Assembly: GCA_963575745.1 (NCBI GenBank)
Contig: CAUYUJ010014773.1
Location: 87,501 to 132,500 of the forward strand
Length of the DNA: 45,000 nucleotides
Direction of reading: 5' to 3'
Source: Prorocentrum cordatum
Lineage: Eukaryota; Sar; Dinophyceae; Prorocentrales; Prorocentraceae
The notes beneath the pieces were generated by a model. That model saw only the letters and a list, made by a program, of their open reading frames with translations, was not told the origin of the DNA and ran no database searches. The translations under genes and the position numbers were made by a program. Below are positions 21,152-31,789 of the stretch, in pieces; positions within the stretch are counted from its first letter, which is position 1, and the number at the start of each line of letters is the position of its first letter.

Positions 21152-22342
21152 TCAGCGGGCAGCCGCCCCAGTGACATTCGCCCGCGTCGGGCCTCGCGGG
21201 TGCCACCCCGGCTTCGCCGCCAGCAGGAACACGTTCGCGGGCTGATCCGACGACTCCTCCAGCAGGGCCTCGGCCGCCCAGTAAGAGGACTTGAGCCCCA
21301 GGAGGTCCCCTGCGGCGACGGCGGGCCCCCCGGGCGACATCGCCCAGAGCACGTCGAGTCCGGCGTCCAGGGCCAGTCTGCGCAGGCCGCTCGGTGTGTA
21401 GCGGAAGAAGTCGTTGGGGCATGCGTGGACCCCATCTACGAACGGGGCGCCCAGGAGCAAGAAGCCCCCGGGCAGCATCATCCTGACCACGCCCCGCATG
21501 GCGGCGTGGGGGTCGGTCACGTGCTCCAGCACGAAGAAGCAGACCACTATGCCGTAGTCGCGCGGAACCCACCTCGGAAGATTGAGAACATCCACCGTGA
21601 GTATCCGGGTCCCCATCGGGTACACCTCCCGTGCCTCCAGCCGACCCGCGGCAAGATCCGCGTAGCTGAGTATGTCGAAGTGCCGGCACAATTTTCCAAA
21701 GCCGTGCCTGGCGTAGAACGGCTCGTCCCATTCCAGGCATCGGCCTAGAGAGCCAGGCTCCCAGGCACTTGTCAGCTCTAGAATTCGGGCCTTTGCTTGC
21801 CTCACGAACTCCGCGGCCTGCACGCGGCTCACCACAAGCGGCTGCCCAGCCGGGATGAGGCTCCTCGGAGGCACGTCGTCTGGAACGTCTTCGTTGTCGT
21901 TCGCCCAGCTGTGGAAGGCAGTCTGGTCCTCCGCCTTCCAGAGCGGGTGCAGGGGGTCCCCAGGGAACGGCTCGAAGCCGCGCAGCGGCATTCTGCCGCT
22001 CTCCGCCAGCGCGACCAACACCCGCGCCGCGGCCTCGCCGGCGCACGGCGGCGCGGACACCCCCGTGGCCCCGCCCCCGGAAGAGCGCCCACAGCGCACG
22101 CTGCGGGCCCAGAGCGCCCGCTGCGAGGGCGCGGGGATCGCGAGCAGCTCCCTCGCGGCCGAGTGCAGCTCGTCATCTGCAAGCCCAGTCAGGTGCCCCA
22201 GCGCGGCCCATAACAAGTCGCGGGCGTCCTCGCGTGGAGCCCTCTCGTCGCCCACGCCTGCGCCGGAGAGCGCGCCGCCGATGAGAGTGCCATGGAAGAG
22301 CACACCAGCAACGCAGCCCGCACGTCGCGCCGGCAGACCCAT
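21152..22342 (-). CDS. SAM-dependent methyltransferase (type 11-like) with N-terminal signal sequence, intronless
   Basis: 396 residues if started at the ATG at 22342, the first ATG after a DinoSL relic (22348-22368); the frame is open further upstream but that part would precede the mRNA 5' end. Residues 1-30 (MGLPARRAGCVAGVLFHG, then small hydrophobics) look like a signal peptide or anchor. The C-terminal half has the class I methyltransferase pattern: ILTVDVLNLP (acidic loop), DYGIVVCFFVLEHVTDPHAA (about 263-282), MLPGGFLLLGAPF (about 290-301) and PNDFFRYTPSGLRRLALDAG (309-328). The glycine-rich SAM motif I is not obvious. Substrate unknown. The lack of introns and the SL relic suggest a retroposed copy, still intact. 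It lies 401 bp downstream of the glycosyltransferase gene on the same strand. Confidence 0.8.
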   Translation of the reverse strand: MGLPARRAGCVAGVLFHGTLIGGALSGAGVGDERAPREDARDLLWAALGHLTGLADDELHSAARELLAIPAPSQRALWARSVRCGRSSGGGATGVSAPPCAGEAAARVLVALAESGRMPLRGFEPFPGDPLHPLWKAEDQTAFHSWANDNEDVPDDVPPRSLIPAGQPLVVSRVQAAEFVRQAKARILELTSAWEPGSLGRCLEWDEPFYARHGFGKLCRHFDILSYADLAAGRLEAREVYPMGTRILTVDVLNLPRWVPRDYGIVVCFFVLEHVTDPHAAMRGVVRMMLPGGFLLLGAPFVDGVHACPNDFFRYTPSGLRRLALDAGLDVLWAMSPGGPAVAAGDLLGLKSSYWAAEALLEESSDQPANVFLLAAKPGWHPRGPTRANVTGAAAR

Positions 22343-22347
22343 GCTGA

Positions 22348-22368
22348 GCTGAGCCCAAATGGCTACGG
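22348..22368 (-). other. DinoSL relic upstream of the methyltransferase ATG
   Basis: The minus strand reads CCGTAGCCATTTGGGCTCAG and then C, matching the 21-base DinoSL at 18 or 19 positions. It ends 5 bases before the ATG at 22342. This marks the 5' end of a former trans-spliced transcript that was copied back into the genome. Confidence 0.82.
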
Positions 22369-22743
22369 TTCTGCTTGTTCGCTTGTGTGTGGAGCCGCGT
22401 GGATACACCATGGCGCTCCACGCAAGATCTGGTGTGCCGCCATCACGACCTCGACAATAGAATGGGAGCGACAAGATTGGGCGAGCGGCCTATGCCAGAC
22501 CCCGACGGGTGGCAACCGCCAAGGGACCCAACGGGTTCGCATACACCCCATGTTCCCCACCGGTGCACACCCACCCAGTTAAAGTTTCGTCGTCGCTGCC
22601 ATCTTTCATGATGCAAGCTCTCGGTTTGACCATTATCCATGCCTGCCGGTGCTGCTCCCTCAGCTTTAAGCGGTGCCCAACACTCACACCCCAAGACTGC
22701 ACCACCTCCAGAACTCTACGTGTTGTCGGCGGGCCGGACAGCT
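22369..22743. other. Intergenic spacer between the two tandem genes
   Basis: Contains the 3' untranslated region of the glycosyltransferase gene and any 5' signal for the methyltransferase. No AATAAA; dinoflagellates usually lack it. Nothing else recognised. Confidence 0.5.
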
Positions 22744-23937
22744 TCACTCGGTGACCCACCAGTCGCCACTGGCCTTCATCGCCGCCACGACATTCTGCTG
22801 CCCGATCAAGTTGGCTTGCTGTGCCTTCGCAAGCCGCTCGTTCGGGGGCAGTTGGGCCCACGCGTCCTCGTGCCAGTCGCTAACATTCTTCATGACCCTC
22901 TCCTTCTTGCCGCCCAGGCAGTTGTAGTGGGTGGCCCAGATGCCTCGGTTGCCGCACTGCCCAACCTCTGGCACCCTGATCACGGCCAGCTGCTTCCAGA
23001 AATGCAGGTTGTCCCCGAACTTCGCCAAGTTGGCAAAGGCGGCCTGGTCTCCAGCAAATTGATTCACGCAGTTGATGTTCTCGGATGCCCACCACTCGAT
23101 CATGTCCATGCCTTGCTTCGTCCCGAACACAACACCAGTGTTCGGGTTGCGGTAGCCATGGATCTCATGAGTCACGGCCAACTTGGCGTCCGTCTGATTC
23201 CTAAACGCCTCCTCGCCGAGCTTGAACATGTCGTGGTAAACCACAACATCGGTGTCTATTAAAAGAACATTATGATCGGAAACATTCACTGCAGTACGGA
23301 AGATTTCCGGCTTGCTCCAGATGATCATGTTGTAGACGCAAGTCCATGGGCCCGCGTTGATCCCCGGTCCGAAGAACTCGACCGGCAGCCAGCCCGCCAG
23401 GTTGACACAGTGAATGTCAAGCCTCTCGGTCGAGTAATGCAACGCGGCCAAATTACACTGGGCCATGCCGTCTTCGTCCAGCTGAACGGCCACCACGGTC
23501 GATTTAACATCATCTACTGTGGTGACCTCTTTAACGTGCGCCAGGAAATTGCGCAGGAGGGCCTTGTTGCGCGACTCGCCGACGGTGAGGTACGCGGGGC
23601 GTTCGACAGACTGAAAGACGTCCTCGATCTTCGACTCGAACTGCTCCTTGTAACGCTGTTGCAAACTCCTGGCCAGCGTAGCGCGCTCTTCCGCAGCGCA
23701 GCCTGCGATGTCCACGGTGATCCCCTCGCCGTCGTCGCCGATGCCGGCCTCGTCGTCGGACTGAAAGCCGAAAAGCTGCGCCTCTTTGTCCCCGCCGGCG
23801 TCCGCCTCGAGCGCTCCCGCCGCATCCGGCTCGGCATCGTCCGGGCGCGCGACGGCCAAGGCGGAGGCTTCCCGGACGGCCGCCAGGAGAAGGCACACCG
23901 CCAGAATCCTCGAGACTGCCATGGGCTCCTCTCGCAC
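22744..23937 (-). CDS. Secreted/Golgi glycosyltransferase, nucleotide-diphospho-sugar transferase family (PF03407-like)
   Basis: 397 residues, intact, no intron. Start at the ATG at 23937, or the second ATG five codons on. Residues 6-28 (MAVSRILAVCLLLAAVREAS) form a signal peptide or signal anchor, followed by an acidic Ala/Asp-rich stem to about residue 75 and a helical segment. The catalytic domain spans about 110-360. DTDVVVYHD (228-236) contains the metal-binding DxD. PNTGVVFG (265-272), AGDQAAF (295-301) and ATHYNCLGGKKERVMKN (335-351) follow the family's NxG, DQ and HxN pattern. Members move sugars from nucleotide-sugar donors onto glycans in the Golgi lumen; donor and acceptor here are unknown. 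The gene is in tandem with the methyltransferase. Confidence 0.85.
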   Translation of the reverse strand: MREEPMAVSRILAVCLLLAAVREASALAVARPDDAEPDAAGALEADAGGDKEAQLFGFQSDDEAGIGDDGEGITVDIAGCAAEERATLARSLQQRYKEQFESKIEDVFQSVERPAYLTVGESRNKALLRNFLAHVKEVTTVDDVKSTVVAVQLDEDGMAQCNLAALHYSTERLDIHCVNLAGWLPVEFFGPGINAGPWTCVYNMIIWSKPEIFRTAVNVSDHNVLLIDTDVVVYHDMFKLGEEAFRNQTDAKLAVTHEIHGYRNPNTGVVFGTKQGMDMIEWWASENINCVNQFAGDQAAFANLAKFGDNLHFWKQLAVIRVPEVGQCGNRGIWATHYNCLGGKKERVMKNVSDWHEDAWAQLPPNERLAKAQQANLIGQQNVVAAMKASGDWWVTE

Positions 23938-24568
23938 GATGTCAGCGCATCAGCGGAGTATGGCGGTCAGAGTCACATGGAAAAGAAAGGTGCGGAAACT
24001 TCTAGCCAGAGCGGCTGCGTACAGTAAGTGTGTTGGAAACTCTTGCCTTTCATACCTCCCGTCTGGAAGGGCTGCGTCCGTTACTCATAGCCTAAAGGTG
24101 GGATCGTTGGTATTCGTGTGACGCCTCCGCCGCCTCCTCCACTCTCACCCGCCTTCCTCGCACACGCATGCTCGGCTCAGCAAGGTCATACGTCGCACTC
24201 AGTTCCAATCGTACTCAGCTCAGTCATGCACATACTTACTCACATCCACCCACTCATCCCTGCGATCGCTCAAATTCAGATTCGCCCATGCTCAGACTCA
24301 CTAGTACCCTGACTCGCTCATACCCAGATTCAGTCATACTCAGACGCACTCGCACCCAGACTCGCTTTCACGCAGACTCACGCACTTAGACCACTCACGC
24401 TCACATATACACATACTCACTATAGCCATGTCTTACCCGCACCCTGTCACTCAGACTCAGACCCACTCATACTCGCTCCTCATACTGAGACCCGTCCATT
24501 GTCACTACGATGTGCCATGCGTGGGACTTGGGCATCCTAGGGAGGAACCGCCATGGGGTACAACCGTC
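23938..24568. other. 5' flank of the glycosyltransferase gene and ACTC-rich repeat
   Basis: A weak DinoSL-like stretch lies at 24001-24020 (minus strand; 13 of 20 positions). About 24150-24500 is a degenerate repeat of CAGACTCACTC/CATACTCA units of about 10-16 bp. No gene. Confidence 0.5.
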
Positions 24569-24760
24569 ATCGAAGTCAAACGCAAGCTTTTATCCGACCC
24601 CCTCGCCCCCAAATTATTAAATGTCAATGTTGGTGGACGCGCGCAGCGCGGCCCGCGGGGCAAACCAAAAATTGCAATCGCCAGCATCGGCGTCAACATA
24701 GAAATTGGGGGCCTGGCGGCGTCGCCATGTCAAGGGAAAAACTTGCGTGTGAGTTCGAGT
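24569..24760. mobile_element. Foldback element, family B, copy 1
   Basis: Inverted ends: TCGAAGTCAAACGCAAGC at the left pairs with GCGTGTGAGTTCGAG at the right. The internal block TGGTGGACGCGCGCAGCGCG, GCAATCGCCAGCATCGGCGT is shared with copy 2 at 26288-26471. About 190 bp, non-coding. Confidence 0.8.
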
Positions 24761-25345
24761 ACGGATGTTCACTCTTTTTTCCTTACACTTTTCACTCTTC
24801 GTGTTTTTTTTTTTCGTTCAGTCCGCCGCCCCTTTGGCGTGCGCGGCGGCGCCGTGCCCGCGTTCGTTCCACCCTGCGTCTTGTGTTTTGTATTGTGCCA
24901 GAAAGTTGTTGAGCAGTTGCCCATTGGCTGCCATGCGCAGTGCCCCAGATGCCCAGCTGCTACTGGTGCTCTGTTTGAACTCATCGCAGCATGTCGTTTT
25001 GAGCGGGCAAGGATTGGCAACTCGGGAAAACATGTAAACATGTATGGCATTTACTTAGTGACAGTCTGGCAAAGGAGTAGCAACTGGAAGATCGACAGAC
25101 CGGCGCCCATGCCCCACACAGCGACAGCTTTCGCACCCCGTTTCCCTCCGGGCCGTCGGGGGGCTTCCGCCTCCTCGGGCCGCGCGGCTCAGTCGGGCCG
25201 CGGCGGGCGCGTCACGAGCGTGTCGCGGGCATGCCGCGGATCGCGTCGGGTCGCGGGCGCCATGGGGGCACCCTGCTAAGCGGCCCTGCAGGCGGTCGGA
25301 GCTCTCTGCCGGCTGCTTCTGGGACCCTGGTGCGCTGCATCATTG
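24761..25345. other. Gene-free interval
   Basis: No supported gene or repeat array. A short T-run precedes a GC-rich stretch (25.1-25.3 kb). Confidence 0.45.
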
Positions 25346-25625
25346 CATTTTTCACAGATCCCAGTATAGATCCCAAGTATATCTCAATGCATTTCCCATC
25401 TAGTTCTTCACTCGATCCCATGCGGTGACCACTTAGAAAGGACAGACTTTGAAGTTCTTTCGCATACAAAATGATTCTGTATTCGAACCAAACAAGTTTG
25501 ATTCGAAAACAGAATGATCCCGTACGATTCGTATGGAATCGAATGACAAACTATATGGGAAGCGCATTGAGATCCATGTGGGATCTATGATGGGATCTAT
25601 ACGGGATCTGCGAAAACATATGCGG
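25346..25625. mobile_element. Foldback element, family G (about 280 bp)
   Basis: The left arm (TTTTTCACAGATCCCAGTAT, AGATCCCAAGTATATCTCAA, TGCATTTCCCATCTAGTTC) pairs with the right end (GAACTAT-like AAACTATATGGGAAGCGCAT, TGAGATCCATGTGGGATCTA). A second inner dyad, ATTCTGTATTCGAACCAAAC facing GTTTGATTCGAAAACAGAAT, sits near the centre (about 25470-25516). The whole unit is an imperfect hairpin. Confidence 0.75.
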
Positions 25626-26287
25626 TCCTCGTCAACGAACCTTCCCGAGCGCGCTCCCAGGCGCCACCCGAATGCTTCGAGGAGTTGTCAAAGCTCCCTG
25701 GCGCGCTCCCATGCGCTGGCGAGCGTCCGCAGGTGTCCCCAAGACCCACCCAGACGTTCCCACGCGTCTCCGGATCGGCACCTGCGGCTCCAAACTTGCA
25801 GCTGGAGTTCAACGTCTACCAGATGCCCAGCGCCGGCCCGCTTCAGTCCAGCGAAGGCATGCCTGGTCTTTCCGGGGGCAGCTAAGCTCAGACCCGACCA
25901 GCCCTGCGCAGACCAGGGGCGGCGCGGGGCGGAACTCGCGCGCGAGGGCGCGGTGAACGTGGCGGAGCTGAGCCGATTGGCAGGGTCTGGCGTCAATGAC
26001 CAGGATGAATTTTGAGCGGAAGCGCTTGGTCCCGTGCTTGCCGCAGCCCGCGGCGTAGTCGGCCCCCGCCATGGGCGCCTTCTACGGCGCCCGCCGGGGC
26101 GGTTCGGCCCTTCGGCGCCGCTGCTGTCGCGCCCCTTTTCAGTGTCCGTTTGCGTGCGTGGTAAATCGCGGCGCATCGTGTTCACTTGATTGTGTGCCAC
26201 TCTTCCTGCCTCCAAATTATGCATCGGGCGCCTTCTCCCTTGGGATGTTGAGCCCACCCCCCGTCCTTCGATTGTTTCCCTTCATTT
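25626..26287. other. Gene-free interval
   Basis: GC-rich DNA. Overlapping ORFs on both strands show no domain I recognise. Confidence 0.45.
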
Positions 26288-26471
26288 CTCGAAATCAAAT
26301 GCAAGTTTATATCCTACCCCCGCGCCCCCAAATTTCAATGTTGGTGGACGCGCGCAGCGCGGCCCGCGGGGTCAACAAAACAAATGCAATCGCCAGCATC
26401 GGCGTCAACGCTGAAATTTGGGGCCCGGGGGCGTCGCCATGTCGCGGGAAAAACTTGCGTTTGATTTCGAG
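26288..26471. mobile_element. Foldback element, family B, copy 2
   Basis: Ends CTCGAAATCAAATGCAAG (left) and CGTTTGATTTCGAG (right). Arms continue inwards (CCCCCAAATTTCAATGTTG facing CAACGCTGAAATTTGGGGCC). Core shared with copy 1. Confidence 0.85.
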
Positions 26472-26477
26472 GGAGGG

Positions 26478-26870
26478 ATGTAGGACACTTGCCCGTTCGC
26501 GGCCAGACTGCGAGGAGATCTCGAGCGACGCGCTCGTCTGGCGTCGCCGACTCCTCTGCTTTGAGAGCCCCGTGGCCACTGCGATGTGTCAAGCCTGGCA
26601 CTTGGGCGCCCCAAGGGGGAGCCGCTAGAGGGGCAGGACACGTGCCCGTTCGCGGCCAGATGGCGGGGATGTCTCGAGCGAGGCGCTCGTTCGGCGTCGC
26701 CGACTCCTCTGCCATGAGAGCTCCGTGGTCGCCGCGATGCATCAGGCGTGTCACTTGGGCGCCCCAAGGAGGAGCAGCCAGGGGGTAGGACGCTTGCCCG
26801 TTCGCGGCCAGATTGTGGGGATGTCTTGAGCGAGGCGCTCGTTTGGCGTCGCCGACTCCTCTGCTCCATC
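26478..26870. repeat. 152 bp tandem repeat, about 2.6 copies
   Basis: Units begin near 26482, 26635 and 26787 and share TTGCCCGTTCGCGGCCAGA, GAGCGAGGCGCTCGTT, GGCGTCGCCGACTCCTCTGC and CACTTGGGCGCCCCAAGG. Non-coding. Confidence 0.9.
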
Positions 26871-27245
26871 ACATCATGTCTCTCGCGAGCTGCTCTTCCC
26901 CATCGTGGCTCCTCCGAGCTGCTCCACCACATCGTGTCTCGCTTCCGAGAATTGTCGCGCGGGCATGACAAGAGTGAGCCCGAGAGCACTGCGCTTCGTG
27001 TGGCGAGAATCTCGTCGTGCAGCAGCTCGTTCTTCCGAAACGCAGATTTGCAAAACCAGCAGTCGTCAGATGCCGCTCGAGCAAGAAAAGCACACCGTGT
27101 CGTCGACGACGCAGACATACCACAAGACACACACTAGTCATGCGATCACGTCCCGAAGAAGCCAAGAAAGACACATCGTGTCGCCGTCGACACAGACATG
27201 CCAAAATATACACCAGTCATGTGATCACGTCACGAAGAGCACCAT
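26871..27245. repeat. Degenerate minisatellite, about 35-75 bp units
   Basis: Repeats of CATCGTGTCTCGC/CACCGTGTCGTCG with CGAGCTGCTC (26.88-26.95 kb), then two units with ACGCAGACATACCA, CACTAGTCATGCGATCACGT and CCGAAGAAG (27.08-27.24 kb). Confidence 0.6.
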
Positions 27246-27267
27246 AAACGCACACCGCGTCGTCCTC

Positions 27268-27568
27268 CCCACCTCCTTCTTCTTCTTCTTCTTATCCTCC
27301 TCCTCTTTCTGCCTCCTCCTCCTCCTGCTCCTCCTCCTCCTCCAGCCAGCCGAGATGAGGCACGGCATGCACGGGGGGCTCGACCCCGAGCGACCGAATC
27401 CCTTAACCCACCCCTCCCGCCATCCTCGCTGGGCCGACTTCGCTCTCCGAGCACGGACCCGCCCAAGAGCTTTTCCGGCCACCGGTCTCATACAATCCAA
27501 GCGTGCATTCGATTCCAGCGACGTTAAATCCGACGCCGCGCCTGCGGCGCGCCTGCTGCCCGCCGCGC

Positions 27569-27635
<67 letters not shown>

Positions 27636-28380
27636 TGTATGTGCGTGTATGTGTGTGTGTGTGTGTGTGTTACAGTGCCAGGCGCTGCCGTGCTTCTTAC
27701 CCCACACCGGCCTGTGGAATTGGGCTCTCTTTGTGAGCCCGCTTCGCTGAGTGTCTCCTCCTCCTCCTGCCTGCCTCCGCTCCATCCTCCTCCTCCCTCC
27801 TCCATCCTCCTTCTCCTCCTCCTCCTCCTCCTCCTCCTCTCCACCCTCCCTCCTCTCCGCCCCCTCCGCCCTCCCCTCCCTCCTCCCTCCTCCTCCTCCC
27901 TCCTCCCTCTCTCCTCCTTCCTCCTTTTCCCTCCTCCCGCCTCCCTCCTTCCTCCGCCCTCCTCCCTCCTCCCTCCTCCCTCTTCCCTCCTCCCTCCTCC
28001 CTCCTCCGTCCTCCGTCTCCTTCTTTCTTCTTTCTTCTTTCTTCTTCTCCCTCCTTCCTCCCTCCCTCCTCCCTCCTCCCTCCTCCTCTCCCTCTCCCTC
28101 CTCCCTCCTCCCTCCTCCTACCTCCTACCTCCTCCTCCTCCTCCTCCACCTCCTCCTCCTCCTCCTCCTCCACCTCCTCCTCCTCCTCCTCCTCCTCCTC
28201 CTTTCCCCCAACCCACTGGTATTATTGGGATTTCTTTTCGGTCCGCTATGCCGCGCGCCTTATTCCTTCCTTCTCCTTCCGATTGTCCTTCTCCTCCTTC
28301 TCTTCCTCCTCCTCCTCCTCCTTCTCTTGCTCCTCCTCCTCCTCCTCGTCCTCCTTTTCCTCCTCCTCCCCTCTCTCCTC
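27268..28380. repeat. Pyrimidine microsatellite block with (GTGC)n/(TG)n
   Basis: TTC/TCC tract at about 27268-27345; (GCGT)n at about 27567-27638 running into (TG)n to about 27670; then TCC/TCCC-rich pyrimidine DNA from about 27750 to 28380. Long Pro/Ser/Leu ORFs here follow from composition. Confidence 0.9.
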
Positions 28381-28389
28381 CCACCTCCC

Positions 28390-28512
28390 TGGCGACGGCG
28401 ACGCGGCGACGACGGCGAGGGTGACGACGTCGACGGCGGCGGCTATGGCAATGGCGACGATGGCAACGGCGACGACGACGACGGTGACGGCGACGGCCGA
28501 CGATGACGACGT
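28390..28512. repeat. GAC/GGC trinucleotide tract
   Basis: Alternating GACGGC, GACGAC, GGCGAC and ATGGCA units. Confidence 0.8.
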
Positions 28513-28884
28513 CGGCAAAGGTAAGATTCTAGAAGGTTCGTGGGTGAAATATTCGGCCACATAGGTCTGAAAATCAATTCTGGAAACAAACCCGACCGGG
28601 ATCCTGGAGGGACGGGGGTCGGTCAGAGGCGGCGGCACCCTCCGTTCTAGTTCGGAAACGGAAGACGCTCGGACTGGGTACACTGTTTTCTGCTTCCAAG
28701 ACCTCGAGAGGTGGAACGGCTGGTTCGCAAGGCGGACTGCTTTTGTTGTGGGGACTGCTGCGAGTGGTTCCGGATTGCCTGCGAATTGCTCAGATACTTT
28801 CCCGTTTGAGTGCATGAGTTCCATGCAAGAGCTAAATCCAAAGTTAGTTGAGTTGCCCACCCGACAGGGAGCCACACCTGCTAC

Positions 28885-29215
28885 TCCAGTGGGCATGTTT
28901 GCATTCGGGCCCATGCCCATGTCAGGGCACTCCTCACACGGCCGGGGCTCCGTAGGGAGCGGCCCCAGCGGGCGTGTTTGCATTCGGACTTACGCCCATT
29001 TCGGCACACTCCTCACACGGACCGTGGCCCCGTAGAGAGCACCACCTACGACTCCAGTGGGGAGAATCCTCATGCGGGCCTCCGTCGATTTCGGCACATC
29101 CCTCACGCGGACCGTGGCCCCGACCTCTGTGCCTCATTGGGAGTGCGGTCCTAGTGAGGGATCTTACATTCGGGCCTCCTCCCATTTCGGCACACCCCCT
29201 TACTCGGATCGCGCC
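28885..29215. repeat. Minisatellite, unit about 80-97 bp, about four copies
   Basis: Units contain CATTCGGGCC, CCCATTTCGGCACA, CTCCTCACACGGACCGTGGC and CCCGTAGAGAG in the same order with decreasing similarity. Confidence 0.8.
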
Positions 29216-29776
29216 CTCCCGCGGCGCAGAGACCGAGAGGAGAGAGCTAACTGAGGTAAAGGGCCGAGTCCCCGCTTCGTCACATCATCTCCTATGAATC
29301 GACCCGTCCTCCCAGAGCCCCACACCACCCCGCTCTCCACCCAATGCGGTGGCGGATATGCGCGGCAGCGCTACTGGCTTGGAAGGTTCAAGGAAGAGAA
29401 TGGAAACTACCAAGGCTCCGTTGCAGGCCCCCAGGCGGCGAGTGCACGTCACAGCAGCGGCACGAAAGGCGGCAAGTTCGTGTGCAGCGCGTGTTGGTCT
29501 CTACTTAGCCTGCGGCATGGGGGCATCGCCGTCCTTCGCTTCCTCCTCGTCCGCTTGCACCTCTCGGGCGGGGCCACAACGGAAACTCTCTGGGTACCTC
29601 CGCTGTGAGCTCTCTTCGGCGGTCAATTCTGATCTCCACCGCCTTCCGCCGTCGCACACACTAATGTTTCACTTGCGCCAGCTTCCGCCGAGTGCGAGAT
29701 GCCAACCTCGTGCTCCCTCGGGAAAGGGCCTATTCTGGAACGCCCAATGTGGACAGAGAGGACTGTGCAGGGTTAC
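29216..29776. other. 3' flank of RUVBL2
   Basis: No gene recognised; it contains the 3' untranslated region of the minus-strand RUVBL2 gene. Confidence 0.45.
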
Positions 29777-30817
<1,041 letters not shown>

Positions 30818-31789
30818 TTATACCAGAGTCGCCAGCATGCCTCCTAGCCCTTCAGTTCTACCCAGCTCCCCCCACAACCAAACATGGAGGTCGACCTCCA
30901 CCATGGAAGTCTATTGCCCGACACCGGTCTTTTTGACCACTTCCCTCCTCCCTCCCTCCCTTCCCTACCTCCCTCCCTCCCCCTCCTCTGTCCCTGTCCT
31001 CCTTCCCCATCCCGCCCTCCCCCTACGCTTCCGCATGTCCGCCCAGAGACCCAAAACACGACTGACGGGGCCAGGGAATCTGCGCCCATGAACCGGAAGA
31101 TCCATACCAAATCGCCTGCCATATCAATGCGATCTGCGTCCTCGAGCTCAGATCCATGCCTGAAGCATGCGATCTGCATCCCCAGGCCGAAAGATCCGTG
31201 CCAGATCTGCGGTGTCCACGCCGGTAGGGCAGTCCCTCGATCTCGGCGGGCCTGTGCGCAGGAAAGGGAACTTGGGGCAAGGAGCCTGACCCCCCGTGAT
31301 CCGTAGAACGTGATCGATGGTATTCCCCCCTCCCCCCCCTGGCGTGACGGGCAAGATCCTGCGCCCGATGCACATTAAGCCAAAGACGGCAATTAACAGC
31401 AGGAGTCAGGAGGAGGGACGTGCACGCAAACGCGCACACCGCCCAGAACCCCGCCAGACGAGAAGCCAGAGGCGAACAGCCGGGGGGAAGGAGTTGGGAC
31501 AGAGCTCAGGCCTGAGCCGACACCCCGCCCCACCCGATTCGGAAAACTGCTCTCTTAGCCCACTACGTGAAGTTGTCGCCGCGGAGAAGGGTAAGGGAGG
31601 TTGCACATTACGTGCCACCCCTCAGCACGCCCTCGGCCGAATCGCCAACCCCAAAGCCGATGCCACATCGCGTTCAGGCGCTGGTGTGCCTACTCGTGCT
31701 GCGGCGGTGAAGCTACGGGGAACAATGGAGAATTATCCTGGCGAAGGTCCCAACCATATGCACTTGTGGGTACCGTAATTTGTGAAAAT

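Noticed and set aside
27579-28506. Long Pro/Ser/Leu ORFs
   Set aside because: Products of pyrimidine microsatellites (TCC)n.
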